A stretch of DNA of 64,000 nucleotides from Deinococcus cellulosilyticus NBRC 106333 = KACC 11606 (GCF_007990775.1 NZ_BJXB01000001.1:434001-498000); one strand, 5' to 3'. Numbered from the stretch's first letter, positions 15,913-27,049 are shown. Notes: generated from the sequence alone by a model not told the origin. Made by a program: numbers and translations.

Positions 15913-15942
15913 CAAGAAAGAGGACCTGAAGTTCAGGTCCTC
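15913..15942 (-). terminator. intrinsic terminator of the KOW gene
   Basis: GAGGACCTG and CAGGTCCTC form a 9-bp stem with loop AACTT. In the minus direction TTTCTTG follows. It lies 30 bases past the stop of the KOW-domain gene. Confidence 0.8.
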
Positions 15943-15971
15943 TCAGGATGCGTTTTGTCTGGATTGCCCTT

Positions 15972-16370
15972 TCAGAGCATGCGTTGGTGGAGCAAACACC
16001 CAAAGTTCCTGTCATCCCTGACCCAGAAGGCCTGTCCTTGCAGGTCGGTCATGAAAGGGTGGGTGCACTGTTCCTCTCTGGGATTGTCTTCCAGATCCAG
16101 TTTCTCGATGTAGGACAGTTGCCGGTAAAACAGACAGGAGTTGCAGCATTTCGCTTCCTGAAGGGGGAGATGGCCCACTTCGGTGTGCATGGGACTGAGT
16201 TCTTCTGCCCGGTACTGTCCGGCATGGGAACGGCGTTCATCTCCGTAAACCACCAGGTACTCATTGCTCAGGGGATCGTAGTCCTGGATTTTGCCCTCGT
16301 AGCCCTGAAACCGTCCCTGGATGATCCTGACTTCATCACCAACCTGAAATTTTGTGTGGACGCTGGTCAT
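15972..16370 (-). CDS. KOW-motif protein
   Basis: 132 residues. ATG 16370 follows a strong GGAGGTG and is chosen over the open upstream frame. The N-terminal half is a KOW-like fold (FQVGDEVRIIQGRFQGYEGKIQDYDPLSNEYLV), a small beta barrel that binds RNA or ribosomal partners in NusG and L24. The C-terminal half has four Cys (CCNSCLF and single Cys in EEQCTH and NFGCLL) that could form a metal site. No operon partner; terminator at 15920-15942. Confidence 0.7.
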   Translation of the reverse strand: MTSVHTKFQVGDEVRIIQGRFQGYEGKIQDYDPLSNEYLVVYGDERRSHAGQYRAEELSPMHTEVGHLPLQEAKCCNSCLFYRQLSYIEKLDLEDNPREEQCTHPFMTDLQGQAFWVRDDRNFGCLLHQRML

Positions 16371-16716
16371 CTCCCACCTCCTGCCTGGAAAGAAACCTGC
16401 ATCCAGTTTAGATCCCCTGGCCTGACAGCAGTCTGATCGCATGTTCCACTTGCAGGAGGGAATTTTCTGGGATTTTTGTGAAGGTTCCAGGTTGTTTTTC
16501 GCACACCATGAGAGCTCTTTGAAACCCCAGAACCTGATGCTCTTGCGCTCGACAGAAGCTCTCTGGAGAAAAACTGTCTGAGACAACAAATTCTCAGATG
16601 CTGCTTTGCGGTCAGTGGTGATCTGCAGGTGGATGTGATTTCTGTTCTTCAGCCTCCAGTGATGCTTCTGTTACGTCCAGAATGGGAAATCTGCGGATGG
16701 TGCAGTAAGGTTTCTG
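16371..16716. other. intergenic region without recognised genes
   Basis: 346 bases between the divergently read KOW gene start and the histidine kinase stop. The frame upstream of the KOW start is open but lacks codon character. No RNA element, repeat or clear promoter was identified. Confidence 0.4.
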
Positions 16717-18072
16717 TCAGCCATCGGGAATCTCAATGTTGATGGTGGTGCCCTGCCTGAGGACACTCTGGGCAGAGATTTTGCCGCCATGCAATTCCAC
16801 AATCGAACGGGCAATCGCCAGTCCTAAACCTGAGCCTCCACCATTCTCCGGGCTGCGGGTCTCGTCCACCCGGTAAAACCGCTCGAAAATAAAGGGCAGT
16901 TTCTCCGCAGGAATCCCCACTCCGGTGTCCTGCACCTGCAGCATCACTCCCCCTTCCACCTTGCGGGCCATCAGGCGGATCTCGCCCCCTTCAGGGGTGT
17001 AATGCAGGGCGTTGTTCACCAGGTTGCCCAGCACCTGCCGCATGCGTTCCACGTCCAGGTTCACTTCGGGCAGGGCATCATCGAGTTGCAAGGTGAGACG
17101 GATGTTCTGCTTCTCGGCCCGGAAAGCAAAGGCTTTCTGCACAGTCTGCATCAGGGCTCCAGGAGGGGTGAAATCTCGATGCAAGGTGAGCATGCCCGCA
17201 TCTGCCAGGGAAAGCAGGCGCAAATCATCCACCAGATTCTGGAGCAGGAGGAGCTCGTCATAGACCACATCCAGACGCTCCCTGGTGGCTGCAAGCTTCC
17301 CCTGGTGCATGGATTGCACGTATCCAGAAGCGACGGTGAGGGGGGTGCCCAGGTCATGGGCAATGTCGGCGATCATCTGGCGGCGTTGCTGCTCCGCTTT
17401 CACCAGTTGTTCGCTCATTTCATTGAAAGCCACGGTCAGGGTGCCCACCTCATCCTCGCTGGTGACAGGCACCTTTTCCTGCTGGCGACCAAATTTCAGT
17501 GAACCTGCAGCAAGGGTCAGACGCTCCAGGGGTCGGATCAACTGGCCCGAGATGTATGCCCCAAACAGCAGGGAAAGCACCAGACCAATGGCACCAGAAT
17601 AAATCAGGGTGCGGGTGGAAGTGGCAACCAGAGCCTCGGCATTTTTCCCCCAGGAATCCTCATCGCTGGACGAGTCGTGAAAGACGGTCCCGATCAGCTG
17701 CCCATTCACCACCAGTTCTTTCCTCAGGCTGGAGGCCTTCACATCGGGGGTGCTTCCCAGGGGAAATTCATCCATGTTGGACACCACCTGTCCCTCTGCA
17801 TCCACCACCCCAATGTGCCTTGGAGGAACAGGATGCCGGGGTCCCCCTGGACCTTCGGGGCGTCTCGCCAGACCTTCCCAGCTGCCCACTTCCTGATGGT
17901 AACGCAGGGCCGCTTCCACAAAACGGTTGAATTCATTTTGTTGAACGGTTTTCTGGTAGGACCTGACAGTCAGGTTGTTGACCAGCAGCCCGAAAGCCAG
18001 CAGTCCGGCCACGCAGGCCAGTGCAAATCCCAGCATCACCTGGAGCCTCAGGGAACGTTTCGGGATCAACAT
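16717..18072 (-). CDS. orphan sensor histidine kinase
   Basis: 451 residues. ATG 18072 follows GGAGG by nine bases. Order: N-terminal membrane helix (about 10-32), periplasmic sensor of about 120 residues, second helix (about 155-176), HAMP domain, then HisKA with phospho-acceptor His239 in IADIAHDLGTPLT, and HATPase_c with NLVNNALHYTPEG, DTGVGIP and GGGSGLGLAIA. It autophosphorylates and passes phosphate to a response regulator. No regulator gene is adjacent, so its partner is elsewhere. Confidence 0.93.
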   Translation of the reverse strand: MLIPKRSLRLQVMLGFALACVAGLLAFGLLVNNLTVRSYQKTVQQNEFNRFVEAALRYHQEVGSWEGLARRPEGPGGPRHPVPPRHIGVVDAEGQVVSNMDEFPLGSTPDVKASSLRKELVVNGQLIGTVFHDSSSDEDSWGKNAEALVATSTRTLIYSGAIGLVLSLLFGAYISGQLIRPLERLTLAAGSLKFGRQQEKVPVTSEDEVGTLTVAFNEMSEQLVKAEQQRRQMIADIAHDLGTPLTVASGYVQSMHQGKLAATRERLDVVYDELLLLQNLVDDLRLLSLADAGMLTLHRDFTPPGALMQTVQKAFAFRAEKQNIRLTLQLDDALPEVNLDVERMRQVLGNLVNNALHYTPEGGEIRLMARKVEGGVMLQVQDTGVGIPAEKLPFIFERFYRVDETRSPENGGGSGLGLAIARSIVELHGGKISAQSVLRQGTTINIEIPDG

Positions 18073-18192
18073 GGGCAACAACCTCCAGAATCAAAGTGAT
18101 CCACTGGGGACAGCGAGAAACCTTTCTTCACTGTCTTCAGTGTCCATGCTGACAAACTCAAAAGTCAATGGAGAGGTCATTCCCTGTGGCCA

Positions 18193-18430
18193 TCAAGCTG
18201 AGGGTTGCTGGCTGCGAAACTGCTGGGGAGCCATCCCGTGCTGCCTTTTGAACGCCCGACTGAAAGAAGCCTCCGAAGTGTACCCCACCTGGTGGGCCAC
18301 CTGATACACCGTGAAATCCTTGCGATGCAGCCGCCGCGCAGCCAGGTGCATGCGCCACCGGGTCAGGTATGAAAGGGGAGGTTCTCCCACCGTTTCAGTG
18401 AACCGCTCTGGCCAGACCGGAGAAGGACAA
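18193..18430 (-). pseudogene. AraC-family regulator C-terminal remnant
   Basis: About 65 codons encode the second helix-turn-helix of an AraC protein (PPLSYLTRWRMHLAARRL, then VGYTSEASFSRAFKRQHGM). The N-terminal ligand domain is missing. Reading further upstream, the expected family sequence (SFSGLA, then ERFTETVGEPP) continues only after a one-base frame change near 18405, so the fragment is both truncated and frameshifted. It is unlikely to be expressed as a working protein. Confidence 0.7.
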
Positions 18431-18850
18431 AACCGCAGATAGACACCACATCCATTTCTTCATGTTCACTCCTGAAAACAGCACAGCCACACCTGTGACT
18501 CCACATCACAGGCCCTGCAGGGGATGAATTTTACCGGAAAGCCTCAGTCGCTGGGCAAACCTGTCCCAGGGATTCGGCGGGACGCAGCAGAAAATCAATT
18601 TGAGGTCGATGAAAGGCCTGGCCTGAACGCTGTAGGTGCAGATCTTTCATGGCTGTCATTGTAGAGCCCTCCTGCTGGACTTTCCATGCTTAAAACACCT
18701 GCATTCTTTGCCGAACGTCTCATTGGCGGACATGCAAGAAGCGAATCAGGACCATGGGTTGCACACTGCTCTGGCCACAATGCACACCTTCCCTGCCCAG
18801 TGCCTTTTCAGCGCAGGGAGGCACATGAAAGGCCAGGGCAGCTCCGCCTG
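18431..18850. other. intergenic region without recognised genes
   Basis: About 420 bases between the AraC remnant and the ROK promoter. The open frames on both strands are short and have no recognisable domain. It may hold further decayed coding sequence of the AraC gene or its neighbours. Confidence 0.4.
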
Positions 18851-18905
18851 TTTGTTAAACAGATCAATAAGTTCCCTTTGTTAAATGGCAGATCTCAGCT
18901 ACAAT
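18851..18905 (+). promoter_or_regulatory. ROK gene promoter with direct repeats
   Basis: TTGTTA (18878-18883), a 16-base spacer and TACAAT (18900-18905) form a good promoter. The nonamer TTTGTTAAA occurs at 18851-18859 and again at 18877-18885 overlapping the -35, which looks like an operator; ROK repressors favour TTTGTTTAAC-like sites. Because the first in-frame ATG (18904) lies inside the -10 box, the real start must be downstream. Confidence 0.65.
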
Positions 18906-18987
18906 GTGTGCAGAAAGTGTCCAGAAGATGTTCGACCATCCAGCTGTCCACCAGGTTTGCGAGGTGCACGTGATTTCCAATTCTTCC

Positions 18988-20073
18988 ATGACCTCTGCCC
19001 GTGAGCGGGTGTACCAGGCCCTCAAAAAGGGACCAGCCACCCGTCCTGAACTGGCGAAACGCACAGGGCTCAGTGGGGTTGCGGTGATCACAGCGGTGGA
19101 AGAGCTCCAGCAGGCCAGGCTCGCAGCACTGGATGAGCCCCCCCTGCCAGGACAGCGGGGCCGTCCTGCCTCCCAGGTGCGTCTGCTTCTCGAAGAGGCC
19201 CGCATCACCGCTGTAGACCTCGGGGGGCCTCAGGTGCTTGTGGGAGCATTCAATCTGCTGGGGGAGCGTCAGCAGTATTCCCTGCAGGGAACGACCCGGC
19301 ACCAGATTTCTGCTGATCGGGAGGCAAATGTGAACTGGCTCTGCGATCTGCTTGAGTGTCAGGGCACGGCCCACCAGTCGGTCATTGGGGTGCTGGGCCG
19401 GGTGGACCCTGAGACCCGTCGGGTCACCAGTCGCCCCCTGAACCTGCAGGATGATCCTCTGGAAGAGGTGCTGTCTGATCGGCTGGGCTGGCCTGTGCGG
19501 GTGGAAAACGATGCCAACCTTGCTGCATGGCACCACTGGACTTTGCTCAGCCTGCGCCCGAGGGACCCTCTGGTGTTCCTGAATTTCAGTTATGGCATTG
19601 AACTGGGGCTGGTGCTGGGAGGGCAGGTTTATTGCGGGGCCAGAGGTGCAGCAGGTGAGCTCGCATATGCTGCCGATCCAAACCGCCGAAATCCCACAGA
19701 AGTGCTTGCCTCCAGATTGCTTGGGTATCTGCAGTGGCTGGTTCCAGAAGGGTCCACCACCGATGTGGCTGCCATGGCCCACCGTGGAGACAGGGCTGCA
19801 CAGAGGGTCTTGCAGCGATTCAACCAGGACCTTGCGGTGCACCTGACCTCGGTGGTGGCCACCCTGGACCCGAAAGTGCTGGTGCTGCAGGATTTGCCAC
19901 TGGCTTCAGAGCTCCTCAGGGATGAGGTGCGGTTCACATTTGCAGAGCTGGGTTTTGATGTCAGGGTGCTGATCAGCCCGCTGGGACCGCTGGGAGGGCT
20001 GACTTCTGCGGGGGCTTTCGGTGCACAGGTGCTGGAGCGCACCCGTCTGGAAAGTGTCCCCTCCAGAGGATGA
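18988..20073 (+). CDS. ROK family transcriptional regulator
   Basis: 361 residues from ATG 18988 (MTSARERVYQALKKG). The N-terminal winged helix (ATRPELAKRTGLSGVAVITAVEEL) is followed by a ROK/actin-like ATPase domain with VENDANLAAW and GARGAAGELAYA. The canonical CxCGxxGCxE zinc motif of sugar kinases is absent, so it is probably a regulator rather than a kinase. No transport or sugar genes are adjacent to hint at its ligand. The repeats in its own promoter suggest autoregulation. Confidence 0.85.
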   Translation: MTSARERVYQALKKGPATRPELAKRTGLSGVAVITAVEELQQARLAALDEPPLPGQRGRPASQVRLLLEEARITAVDLGGPQVLVGAFNLLGERQQYSLQGTTRHQISADREANVNWLCDLLECQGTAHQSVIGVLGRVDPETRRVTSRPLNLQDDPLEEVLSDRLGWPVRVENDANLAAWHHWTLLSLRPRDPLVFLNFSYGIELGLVLGGQVYCGARGAAGELAYAADPNRRNPTEVLASRLLGYLQWLVPEGSTTDVAAMAHRGDRAAQRVLQRFNQDLAVHLTSVVATLDPKVLVLQDLPLASELLRDEVRFTFAELGFDVRVLISPLGPLGGLTSAGAFGAQVLERTRLESVPSRG

Positions 20074-20129
20074 TCAGGACATTTGTCTGACCCCTTAAAA
20101 AAGTGCGATCCACACGTTGCTTTCTGGGT

Positions 20130-20158
20130 TTGATCTTTCTGGTGGGATTTGCTAAGCT
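20130..20158 (+). promoter_or_regulatory. promoter for small membrane protein gene
   Basis: TTGATC (20130-20135) and TAAGCT (20153-20158) are separated by 17 bases, 75 bases before the ATG at 20234. Confidence 0.6.
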
Positions 20159-20233
20159 TACTTTGTAAAAGATGCCCTGGGTGTCCCCTGGATGCCCTCT
20201 GCTCTTTGACCTCCAGAAAGGCAGGATCACAGC

Positions 20234-20449
20234 ATGGACCTCAACTCCTGGACCCCTCAGGACATTTCCCGCCGACTGGGCATCATGGTCGGTTTCTTCA
20301 GTGGAGCCTTCACCAGCATGATCCTGATGACCGATGCTGGATGGAACCCCCTTGTGGCCATTCTGACCTGTGTGCCCGTGGGACTGTTGCTCGGGTGGCT
20401 GACCCGCACCCTCAGCCTGCGGCATTACCACAAGCGCAACAAAAGCTGA
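20234..20449 (+). CDS. small membrane protein of unknown function
   Basis: 71 residues with two predicted membrane helices (GIMVGFFSGAFTSMILM and PLVAILTCVPVGLLLGWLT) joined by a short loop, and a basic C-terminal tail (LRHYHKRNKS) that should be cytoplasmic. AGGATC precedes the start and a good promoter lies upstream. No family was recognised. Confidence 0.65.
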   Translation: MDLNSWTPQDISRRLGIMVGFFSGAFTSMILMTDAGWNPLVAILTCVPVGLLLGWLTRTLSLRHYHKRNKS

Positions 20450-20501
20450 GCTGCACTGCCGAGAACATCAGAAGTGCACAGTGGCAGCTTCAACAGAGAA
20501 C

Positions 20502-20738
20502 TCAGCCCTGCATGGGTCTGCGCAGGTAGGCGTTGTCCATCAGTTCCTTGTTGCTCCACCTCAAGTGCACATCGTCTTCCACTTCACGGACAGACGTGAC
20601 AGGCACCCACACCTGCTCCCCCGAGGCGTTCAGGGTGATCTGAATGTGCTGATCGTCGGCACAGTCCACGATGCCGCGCAGGATGCCCCTGTCGCACAGC
20701 ACCATCATGCCACGCCGGATTTCTGGACTGTAGGTCAT
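20502..20738 (-). CDS. DUF2171 family protein
   Basis: 78 residues with the DUF2171 pattern: IRRGMMVLCDRGILRGIVD, a middle strand ending in QVWVPVTSVREV and a final HLRWSNKEL. The family is small, beta-rich and of unknown function, frequent in Deinococcus. GGAGG lies just before the ATG at 20738. Confidence 0.75.
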   Translation of the reverse strand: MTYSPEIRRGMMVLCDRGILRGIVDCADDQHIQITLNASGEQVWVPVTSVREVEDDVHLRWSNKELMDNAYLRRPMQG

Positions 20739-21048
20739 GGTTGTTTACCTCCAACGGATGACTTTTACCGTGGAGCCACTGGCTCCGGCCTACGGGTGTA
20801 CAGCCCACTGCACCGGTTTGAAAAGGTGAACACAGACAGGCATGACGCTCAATGTGGTGATTCGAATGGGAATGACACCTGAGGTCAGTCTAAGGGGCAA
20901 ATTCCCTTTAGATTCCGGTGTTTTTCACCATTCGGCGGGCTCTGGTTGGAAAACCTGTAAGTTTATCCTAACACATTCAAGGAAAATCGGTAGAAACTGC
21001 AAGGAACAACAGATTTCAATCATTTTGAGGTTCAATCCATACAAGGGC
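20739..21048. other. intergenic region with one short hairpin
   Basis: 310 bases with no gene. GGAGCC-ACT-GGCTCC (20772-20786), with GTAGGCC beside it on the minus strand, resembles in layout the 26-bp repeat seen at 27091 and 28631 but is not identical. Nothing else was recognised. Confidence 0.4.
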
Positions 21049-21549
21049 TCATGGACGTCCTGGTTTCCCGGTCGCTTCAGGATTGTTGTGCAGGGATCGG
21101 GGCTGGCGAGACCTCCACCAGACCTCAAAATAGGGAACAACCCCTCTGATGATGCCCAGGCCCCAGACCATGCAGCCCAGAAGCAGCACATGCAAGAAAG
21201 ACGTCCAGGGATACTGTCGGATCAGAAACGCGTCCTGCGGATGGTCTGGATCGTAATAAACCCTGTGCCACTGTTCATTCCCTGAATGTCCCGTTCGATG
21301 GCGTTCAAACAGGTCTTCCATCAAAATGGCCTTCCCTTCAAAGCGTGTCCCGGTGACGAAATAAGAGTAACTGGCACGGTAATAGAATCCTTTGCCCGTG
21401 CTGACGGAGGTCAACTCCAGATCCGTGGTGATGGTGGTGGGCCAGTTGCGTGTCTCCAGATAACGATGCGTCAGCCGGATTTCCAGAAAAACTGGAAAAG
21501 CGACAAGCAGCAATCCCAAAAAGAACACAATGATCTGTCCTGGTCGCAT
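21049..21549 (-). CDS. DUF3592-like membrane protein
   Basis: 166 residues from ATG 21549, which follows AGAGGGG; an in-frame upstream start at 21615 has no Shine-Dalgarno. The N-terminal helix (IIVFFLGLLLVAFPVFL) and the late helix (FLHVLLLGCMVWGLGII) flank an extracytoplasmic beta domain with YRASYSYFVTGTRFEGKAI and VYYDPDHPQDAFL, typical of DUF3592. Function unknown. Confidence 0.75.
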   Translation of the reverse strand: MRPGQIIVFFLGLLLVAFPVFLEIRLTHRYLETRNWPTTITTDLELTSVSTGKGFYYRASYSYFVTGTRFEGKAILMEDLFERHRTGHSGNEQWHRVYYDPDHPQDAFLIRQYPWTSFLHVLLLGCMVWGLGIIRGVVPYFEVWWRSRQPRSLHNNPEATGKPGRP

Positions 21550-21667
21550 GCACCCCTCTGAAGCTGCAAGATAAAACAAAGTGTACAGCAAGCCAACCTC
21601 CAGAAGCGGGTCCATGGGGGTGAAGCAGGGAACTGCCTGAGCACAGGTTCCCTCTCCACAGGATGTG

Positions 21668-23434
21668 TCATTTCACAGGGGACTTCAGGTAGGTCCTCCA
21701 GCTTCCCAGATCACTGATGTCGGTGGCTCCAATGGTTCCAGCACTTTCGCAGACGAAGCCCAGCACAGATCCTCCATCTTCCAGGCGCACCGTGCCAATG
21801 CCCAGAGGGGCAGGAATGCCTGCCACAAAGCTGCCAAAATGTTCCACCGGAAGGGACCAGATTTCCATGTCCACACTGACCCCGCCTTCAGCAACACGAA
21901 CCATACCAGGACGGTAAGGTGGCCCACCTGCAAGGGCATAGAACCGGTATTCTGCACTGGAGCGGGTTTTGCGGACCAGACGCCCCCCTCTGGAGGTCAG
22001 TTGCCAGTTCAGAGGCAAACCTTCCAGGTGGGCTCCACACACAGCAACCTCGACCTGAGAGGCACTGGAGGAGAAAGGGAGAACCTGACCTTCCCAGCGG
22101 TGTCCCAGCCTGAGCAATGGAAGGTCCTGATGTGCAGGGGCAAACAAAGTCACACCAAAAGGCAATCCAGCCGTCCTGAACCCTGCAGGCAGTGCAATGG
22201 CCGAATAATCCAGCAGGTTCATGAAGTTGGTGTAATGGCCCAGGTTGGTGTTCAGCTGAATGGGATCATTCAGCAACTCTTCGATGGTGTAGATGGTGCC
22301 TGCAGTGGGGGTGAGGATGCAGTCCACCTGTGACCAGACCTGATCGCAGGTCTTTTTCAGCACCGCCAGTCGTTCCAGGGCTTCAAAAGTGGCTGCAGCT
22401 GTAAAATGCTCTCCTTTTGAGATGATGGTGCGGGTCACAGGCAGCAGGGCCTCAGGATGGGACTGCAGCAGGTCTTTTGCAGTGCGGTACCTTTCTGCCA
22501 CCCAGGGCCCCTCATAAAGCAAACGGGCAGCATCCAGAAAAGGCTGGAAATCCAGTTCAATGACGTTTGCTCCCAGCGTTGTGGTTTTCTCCACAGCTTC
22601 AGCAAAGAGTCTCTGGTATTCTGCATCCCCAAAAAATTCCAGCTGGTCTGCTCTGGGAACACCCACCCTGAAAGAGGGGAGGGCAGCAAAATCCACACCA
22701 TGGGGTTTCAGGGACCTGCCAAAAGGATCAGCAGGATCGTTCTGAGCCACCACCGAAAACACTGCCGCAGCATCCTGGCTGTTCAGGGCAAAAATCGAAA
22801 CGGTGTCCAGGGTCCGACAGGCCGGAACCACTCCGGTCATGGAGAGCACCCCACGGGTGGGTTTCAGGCCCACCAGACCATGAAACGCTGCCGGGACACG
22901 TCCGGAACCCGCCGTGTCGGTCCCCAGTGAAAAGCTGACCTGCCCAAGGGCAACGGCAACCGCAGATCCTGAACTGGAGCCTCCAGGAATGTACTCAGGG
23001 TTGATGGCGTTACCAGGGATGCCGTAAGGAGAGCGGGTTCCATTCAGCCCGGTGGCGAACTGGTCCAGATTGGTTTTCCCGACAGGAATGGCCCCAGCGT
23101 CAATCAGGCGTTGCACCACAAAAGCACTTTGCTCTGGAAGGTAAGCATAATCTGGACAGGCTGCAGTGGTGGGGACCCCTGCCAGATCGATGTTGTCCTT
23201 GATGGCAAAAGGAATTCCATATAGCGGCAATGCTCCAGGGTCCTTTGCAGCGAGGCCATCCACATAAACCTGCAGTTCCTCTCTGGAGAGCCTTTGAATC
23301 CACACGTGCTCAGGAGAGGCCGATACAGCCTCATGCACCTGGTCCATCATCTGCGACACAGTGAATTTTCCAGTGTGGTAGCCTTCCAGCAGACGGGCAA
23401 TGGTCATGTTCTCAGGGTTCAGAATCTCAGGCAT
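21668..23434 (-). CDS. atzF: allophanate hydrolase
   Basis: 588 residues. The amidase-signature domain (residues 1 to about 440) has Lys in [17 protein letters not shown] and the [14 protein letters not shown] stretch holding the Ser-cisSer pair; a C-terminal domain of about 140 residues follows, as in AtzF. It splits allophanate to ammonia and CO2, the final step of the guanidine or urea carboxylase route. The start overlaps the carboxylase stop by eight bases. It is the last gene of the guanidine-riboswitch operon. Confidence 0.93.
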   Translation of the reverse strand: MPEILNPENMTIARLLEGYHTGKFTVSQMMDQVHEAVSASPEHVWIQRLSREELQVYVDGLAAKDPGALPLYGIPFAIKDNIDLAGVPTTAACPDYAYLPEQSAFVVQRLIDAGAIPVGKTNLDQFATGLNGTRSPYGIPGNAINPEYIPGGSSSGSAVAVALGQVSFSLGTDTAGSGRVPAAFHGLVGLKPTRGVLSMTGVVPACRTLDTVSIFALNSQDAAAVFSVVAQNDPADPFGRSLKPHGVDFAALPSFRVGVPRADQLEFFGDAEYQRLFAEAVEKTTTLGANVIELDFQPFLDAARLLYEGPWVAERYRTAKDLLQSHPEALLPVTRTIISKGEHFTAAATFEALERLAVLKKTCDQVWSQVDCILTPTAGTIYTIEELLNDPIQLNTNLGHYTNFMNLLDYSAIALPAGFRTAGLPFGVTLFAPAHQDLPLLRLGHRWEGQVLPFSSSASQVEVAVCGAHLEGLPLNWQLTSRGGRLVRKTRSSAEYRFYALAGGPPYRPGMVRVAEGGVSVDMEIWSLPVEHFGSFVAGIPAPLGIGTVRLEDGGSVLGFVCESAGTIGATDISDLGSWRTYLKSPVK

Positions 23435-26400
23435 GTTGTTCCTCCAGAGCGGTGTTCAGCACAATGACCTGCTGGCCTGCAGTGACCGCCTGACCGGATT
23501 GCGATCCAACAAAGTGCACCACGCCATCCACCGGGGTCTGAACGGCGAATTCGGTTTTCATGGACTCCACCACGAACAGGGTGTCACCTGCCTGCACCTG
23601 CTGTCCTTCTTTCACCCGCACCTCCCACATGCTGCCCGAAACCGGACTGGCCACCACTTTTGAGTGCTCGGGAAGGTCAAGTTCATCCGGGCTGGTGTAG
23701 CTGCCCGATGCGGTTTCCGAGATGTATTCATGGAGCCCTGCGGCCCTCCAGCGTTCACGTTCTGCCTCAAAAGATGCCTGTTGCGTGGTTTTGAATGCAG
23801 CAATGGACGCTGCCTCCTGCTGCAAGAAAGCGTTGTATTCTCGCAGGTTGAGTTTGCCTTCTTCTATGCGAAGCTGGTAGCGGCCCGACAGAAAGTCCGA
23901 GCGCATGTCCAGCAGTTCCTGCTCGCTGACCTCAAAAAAACGGATCTGGTCAAAGAAACGCAGGAGCCAGGGTTTCTGGAAATCCCGGGTCTGGTGGTAC
24001 TTGTTCCACATCTGCACGGTGCGGCCCACAAACTGGTATCCACCGGGACCTTCCATCCCATACACACACATGTAAGCCCCGCCGATGCCCACGGCGTTTT
24101 CAGGTGTCCAGGTGCGAGCCGGGTTGTATTTGGTGGTGACCAGACGGTGCCTGGGGTCCATCGGGGTGGCGACTGGAGCACCGAGGTACACATCCCCCAG
24201 ACCCAGCACCAGATAGCTTGCCTCAAAAACAATCTTTTTGACCTCTTCAATGCTCTCCAGACCATTGATTCTGCGGATGAATTCAATGTTGGAGGGGCAC
24301 CAGGGAGCATCTGGCCTCACCGACTGCATGTATTTCTCGATGGCCAGTTTTGTGGCCGGATCATCCCAGGAAAGGGGCAGGTGCACGGTGCGGCTTGGGA
24401 CTTCCATGTGATCGATGTCGGGCAGCAAGCCTTCGGTTTCACGGAGCACTTCCAGCAGTTTTGCCCGATCCATCACCGCAGGATCGAAATGCACCTGCAG
24501 AGAACGGATGCCCGGAGTCAGGTCCACAATGCCTTCCAGTTGACGTTCCTGCAGGGCGGTCATCAGGGCATGGACCCGGAAACGCAGGTTCAGGTCCAGC
24601 ATCAGGGGGCCATACTCGATGAGCAGGTATCGGTCTCCGGCCTGACGGTACACCACAGCAGGAGCATCTTCACGCTCAGGGAGGGTCTGCAGCATGGGAG
24701 AACCCAGTTCTTGCTCAATCAAAGGTGGATCAATGGTTCCAGAGAGGCTCTTGATGCTTTGCTGCAAAGCGGTCTGTCTGGCTCGACCTGCCTCATGACC
24801 GATGGGCACAAAACGAATCCTGTCCCCCGGACGCAGCTGCCCGATCTTCCACAGTTCTGCCTCCACGATGGTCACCGGGCAGACGAACCCCCCAAGGCTG
24901 GGACCATCTGGACCCAGGATCACGGGCATGTCTCCGGTGAAATCCACTGCACCAATCGCATATGCATTGTCGTGGATGTTGGAAGGGTGGAGTCCAGCCT
25001 CGCCCCCGTCCTGTCTGGCCCACTCGGGTCTGGGACCGATCAGGCGCACCCCTGTCCTGCTGGAATTGTAGTGCACCTCCCAGCTGGCCTCGAAGAAGGT
25101 TTTGATGTCTGAATCGGTGAAGAAATCCGGTGCACCGTGAGGACCATACATTACCCCGATCTCCCACTCTCCGGTGTACTCAGGGATCAGGGAGGAGGGG
25201 GCCTTTTGAAGGGTCTCAAGCTGCCCAGGCTGCAACAGGTTGATGACATCTCCCACCCGCAGAGTGCGTCCTGCATGACCTCCAAATTGACCCAGCGTGA
25301 AGGTGGACTGGCTGCCCAGGTAGTGGGGCACATCCAGACCCCCTGCAAAGGCAATATAGGTTCTGCATCCAGACTGGACCGAACCCACCGTCAGGGTGCT
25401 GCCTGAGGGAACCTGCACCGCTTCCCACATGGGCACGTCCCAACCATCCAGCGTGGCTTTGACAGGGGCTCCGGTCAGGGCAAGGGTGGTCTCAGAGCGG
25501 AATTTCAGGGTGGGGCCTGCCACCGTACATTCCAGACCTGCTGCAGTCTCAGCATTGCCAAGCAGCCTGTTTGCCATTCTGAAGGCGTAGTTGTCCATGG
25601 GGCCACTTGGTGGAATGCCCACATCCCAGTACCCCAGACGACCGGGATCATCCTGCACGGTGGTCTGCACCCCACCATCAAGCACTTCAATGCCTCTGGA
25701 CTGGTAGGTGAAGGTGTTCAGGTAGCGGGTGGTCTGATGACCCTCCAGGAACACCTCGTCTTTCACAATGGCCTGCAGATAATCAAGGTTCGTTTCAATG
25801 CCCATCAGACGGGTTTGCCCCATTGCAGCACTCAGTTTTTCAATGGCCGCTTCACGGGTCTCTGCATGGACGATCAGTTTCCCGATCATGGGGTCGTAAA
25901 AGGCAGGCACATTTGAACCTGTTTTCACCCAGGTTTCCCCCCGCACATCCTCTGGAAACTGCACTTCGGTCAACAGACCTGCGCAGGGCTGGAAATTCTT
26001 GGCGGGATCTTCGGCATACAGACGCACCTGCACAGAAGCACCGGAAGGTTCTGGAGCCACCAGTTCTGGAAGGTCACCGGCTGCCAGCTGGACCATCCAG
26101 GCCACCAGATCCACCCCGGTGACCTCCTCTGTCACACCGTGCTCGACCTGCAGGCGGGTGTTGACCTCCAGAAAATAATATTCGCCGGTTTTTGAGTCCA
26201 GCACAAATTCCACTGTGCCTGCAGACCTGTAGTTCACCGCACGACCCAGCCTGAGGGCTGCCTCAAACAGCCCCTCCCTCTGGGAGGGTGTCAGATTGGG
26301 GGCAGGGGTTTCCTCGATGACCTTCTGGTTGCGCCGCTGCACCGAGCAGTCCCGTTCTCCCAGAGCAATCATGTGGCCCTTCCCATCCCCGAACAGCTGC

Positions 26401-27029
26401 ACTTCGATGTGACGGGCATGCTCCACGTACTTCTCCAGATAGATGCCAGAATCCTTGAAGTTGGCCTGGGCCAGACGGACCACGTTGCTGTAGGCATCGT
26501 GCAGCTCGTCTTCCGTCCAGATCAGGCGCATCCCGATGCCCCCTCCGCCTGCGGTGCTTTTCAGCATCACCGGAAACCCGATGCGGCGGGCTTCCTGCAA
26601 GGCCTCTTCCGGGCTGCTGAGCAGTTCGGTTCCGGGAAGCAGGGGTGCACCCTGGGCCAGCGCAATCTCCCTCGCTTTGTGCTTTAAACCAAAAGCCCGC
26701 ATCTGGTCGGCAGTGGGACCAATGAAGGCAATACCAGCATCTTCACAGGCCTGGGCAAACTCGGGGTTCTCGGACAGGAAACCATAGCCGGGATGAATGG
26801 CCTCTGCACCACTGAATTGGGCAACCTCCAGAATTTTGTCGGCAAGCAGGTAACTCTGGCTTGCAGGTCCGCCCCCCACACAGTAGGCTTCATCGGCCAG
26901 TTGCACATGCAGGGAATCCTGGTCGGCCTCGGAATACACAGCGACAGACTGAACCCCCAGTTTCTTCAGGGTGCGGATGATCCGGCAGGCGATCACGCCA
27001 CGGTTGGCAATCAGGACTTTTTTGAACAT
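23427..27029 (-). CDS. guanidine carboxylase (urea carboxylase family)
   Basis: 1200 residues from ATG 27029 ([17 protein letters not shown]), after GAGGT. Domains: biotin carboxylase with ATP-grasp (residues 1 to about 450), the two KipI/KipA-like carboxyltransferase domains (about 470-1080) and a C-terminal biotinyl domain with VESMKTE. It uses ATP and bicarbonate to carboxylate its substrate. Enzymes of this family encoded behind a guanidine riboswitch with the two DUF1989 proteins act on guanidine rather than urea; that assignment here rests on context. Residue-level specificity was not checked. Confidence 0.9.
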   Translation of the reverse strand: MFKKVLIANRGVIACRIIRTLKKLGVQSVAVYSEADQDSLHVQLADEAYCVGGGPASQSYLLADKILEVAQFSGAEAIHPGYGFLSENPEFAQACEDAGIAFIGPTADQMRAFGLKHKAREIALAQGAPLLPGTELLSSPEEALQEARRIGFPVMLKSTAGGGGIGMRLIWTEDELHDAYSNVVRLAQANFKDSGIYLEKYVEHARHIEVQLFGDGKGHMIALGERDCSVQRRNQKVIEETPAPNLTPSQREGLFEAALRLGRAVNYRSAGTVEFVLDSKTGEYYFLEVNTRLQVEHGVTEEVTGVDLVAWMVQLAAGDLPELVAPEPSGASVQVRLYAEDPAKNFQPCAGLLTEVQFPEDVRGETWVKTGSNVPAFYDPMIGKLIVHAETREAAIEKLSAAMGQTRLMGIETNLDYLQAIVKDEVFLEGHQTTRYLNTFTYQSRGIEVLDGGVQTTVQDDPGRLGYWDVGIPPSGPMDNYAFRMANRLLGNAETAAGLECTVAGPTLKFRSETTLALTGAPVKATLDGWDVPMWEAVQVPSGSTLTVGSVQSGCRTYIAFAGGLDVPHYLGSQSTFTLGQFGGHAGRTLRVGDVINLLQPGQLETLQKAPSSLIPEYTGEWEIGVMYGPHGAPDFFTDSDIKTFFEASWEVHYNSSRTGVRLIGPRPEWARQDGGEAGLHPSNIHDNAYAIGAVDFTGDMPVILGPDGPSLGGFVCPVTIVEAELWKIGQLRPGDRIRFVPIGHEAGRARQTALQQSIKSLSGTIDPPLIEQELGSPMLQTLPEREDAPAVVYRQAGDRYLLIEYGPLMLDLNLRFRVHALMTALQERQLEGIVDLTPGIRSLQVHFDPAVMDRAKLLEVLRETEGLLPDIDHMEVPSRTVHLPLSWDDPATKLAIEKYMQSVRPDAPWCPSNIEFIRRINGLESIEEVKKIVFEASYLVLGLGDVYLGAPVATPMDPRHRLVTTKYNPARTWTPENAVGIGGAYMCVYGMEGPGGYQFVGRTVQMWNKYHQTRDFQKPWLLRFFDQIRFFEVSEQELLDMRSDFLSGRYQLRIEEGKLNLREYNAFLQQEAASIAAFKTTQQASFEAERERWRAAGLHEYISETASGSYTSPDELDLPEHSKVVASPVSGSMWEVRVKEGQQVQAGDTLFVVESMKTEFAVQTPVDGVVHFVGSQSGQAVTAGQQVIVLNTALEEQHA

Positions 27030-27049
27030 TTTAGGGACCTCATGGGTGG

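Noticed and set aside
23664..25112. 482-codon open frame antisense to the guanidine carboxylase gene
   Set aside because: It mirrors the codon pattern of the carboxylase on the other strand; the product is rich in His and Gln and shows no domain.
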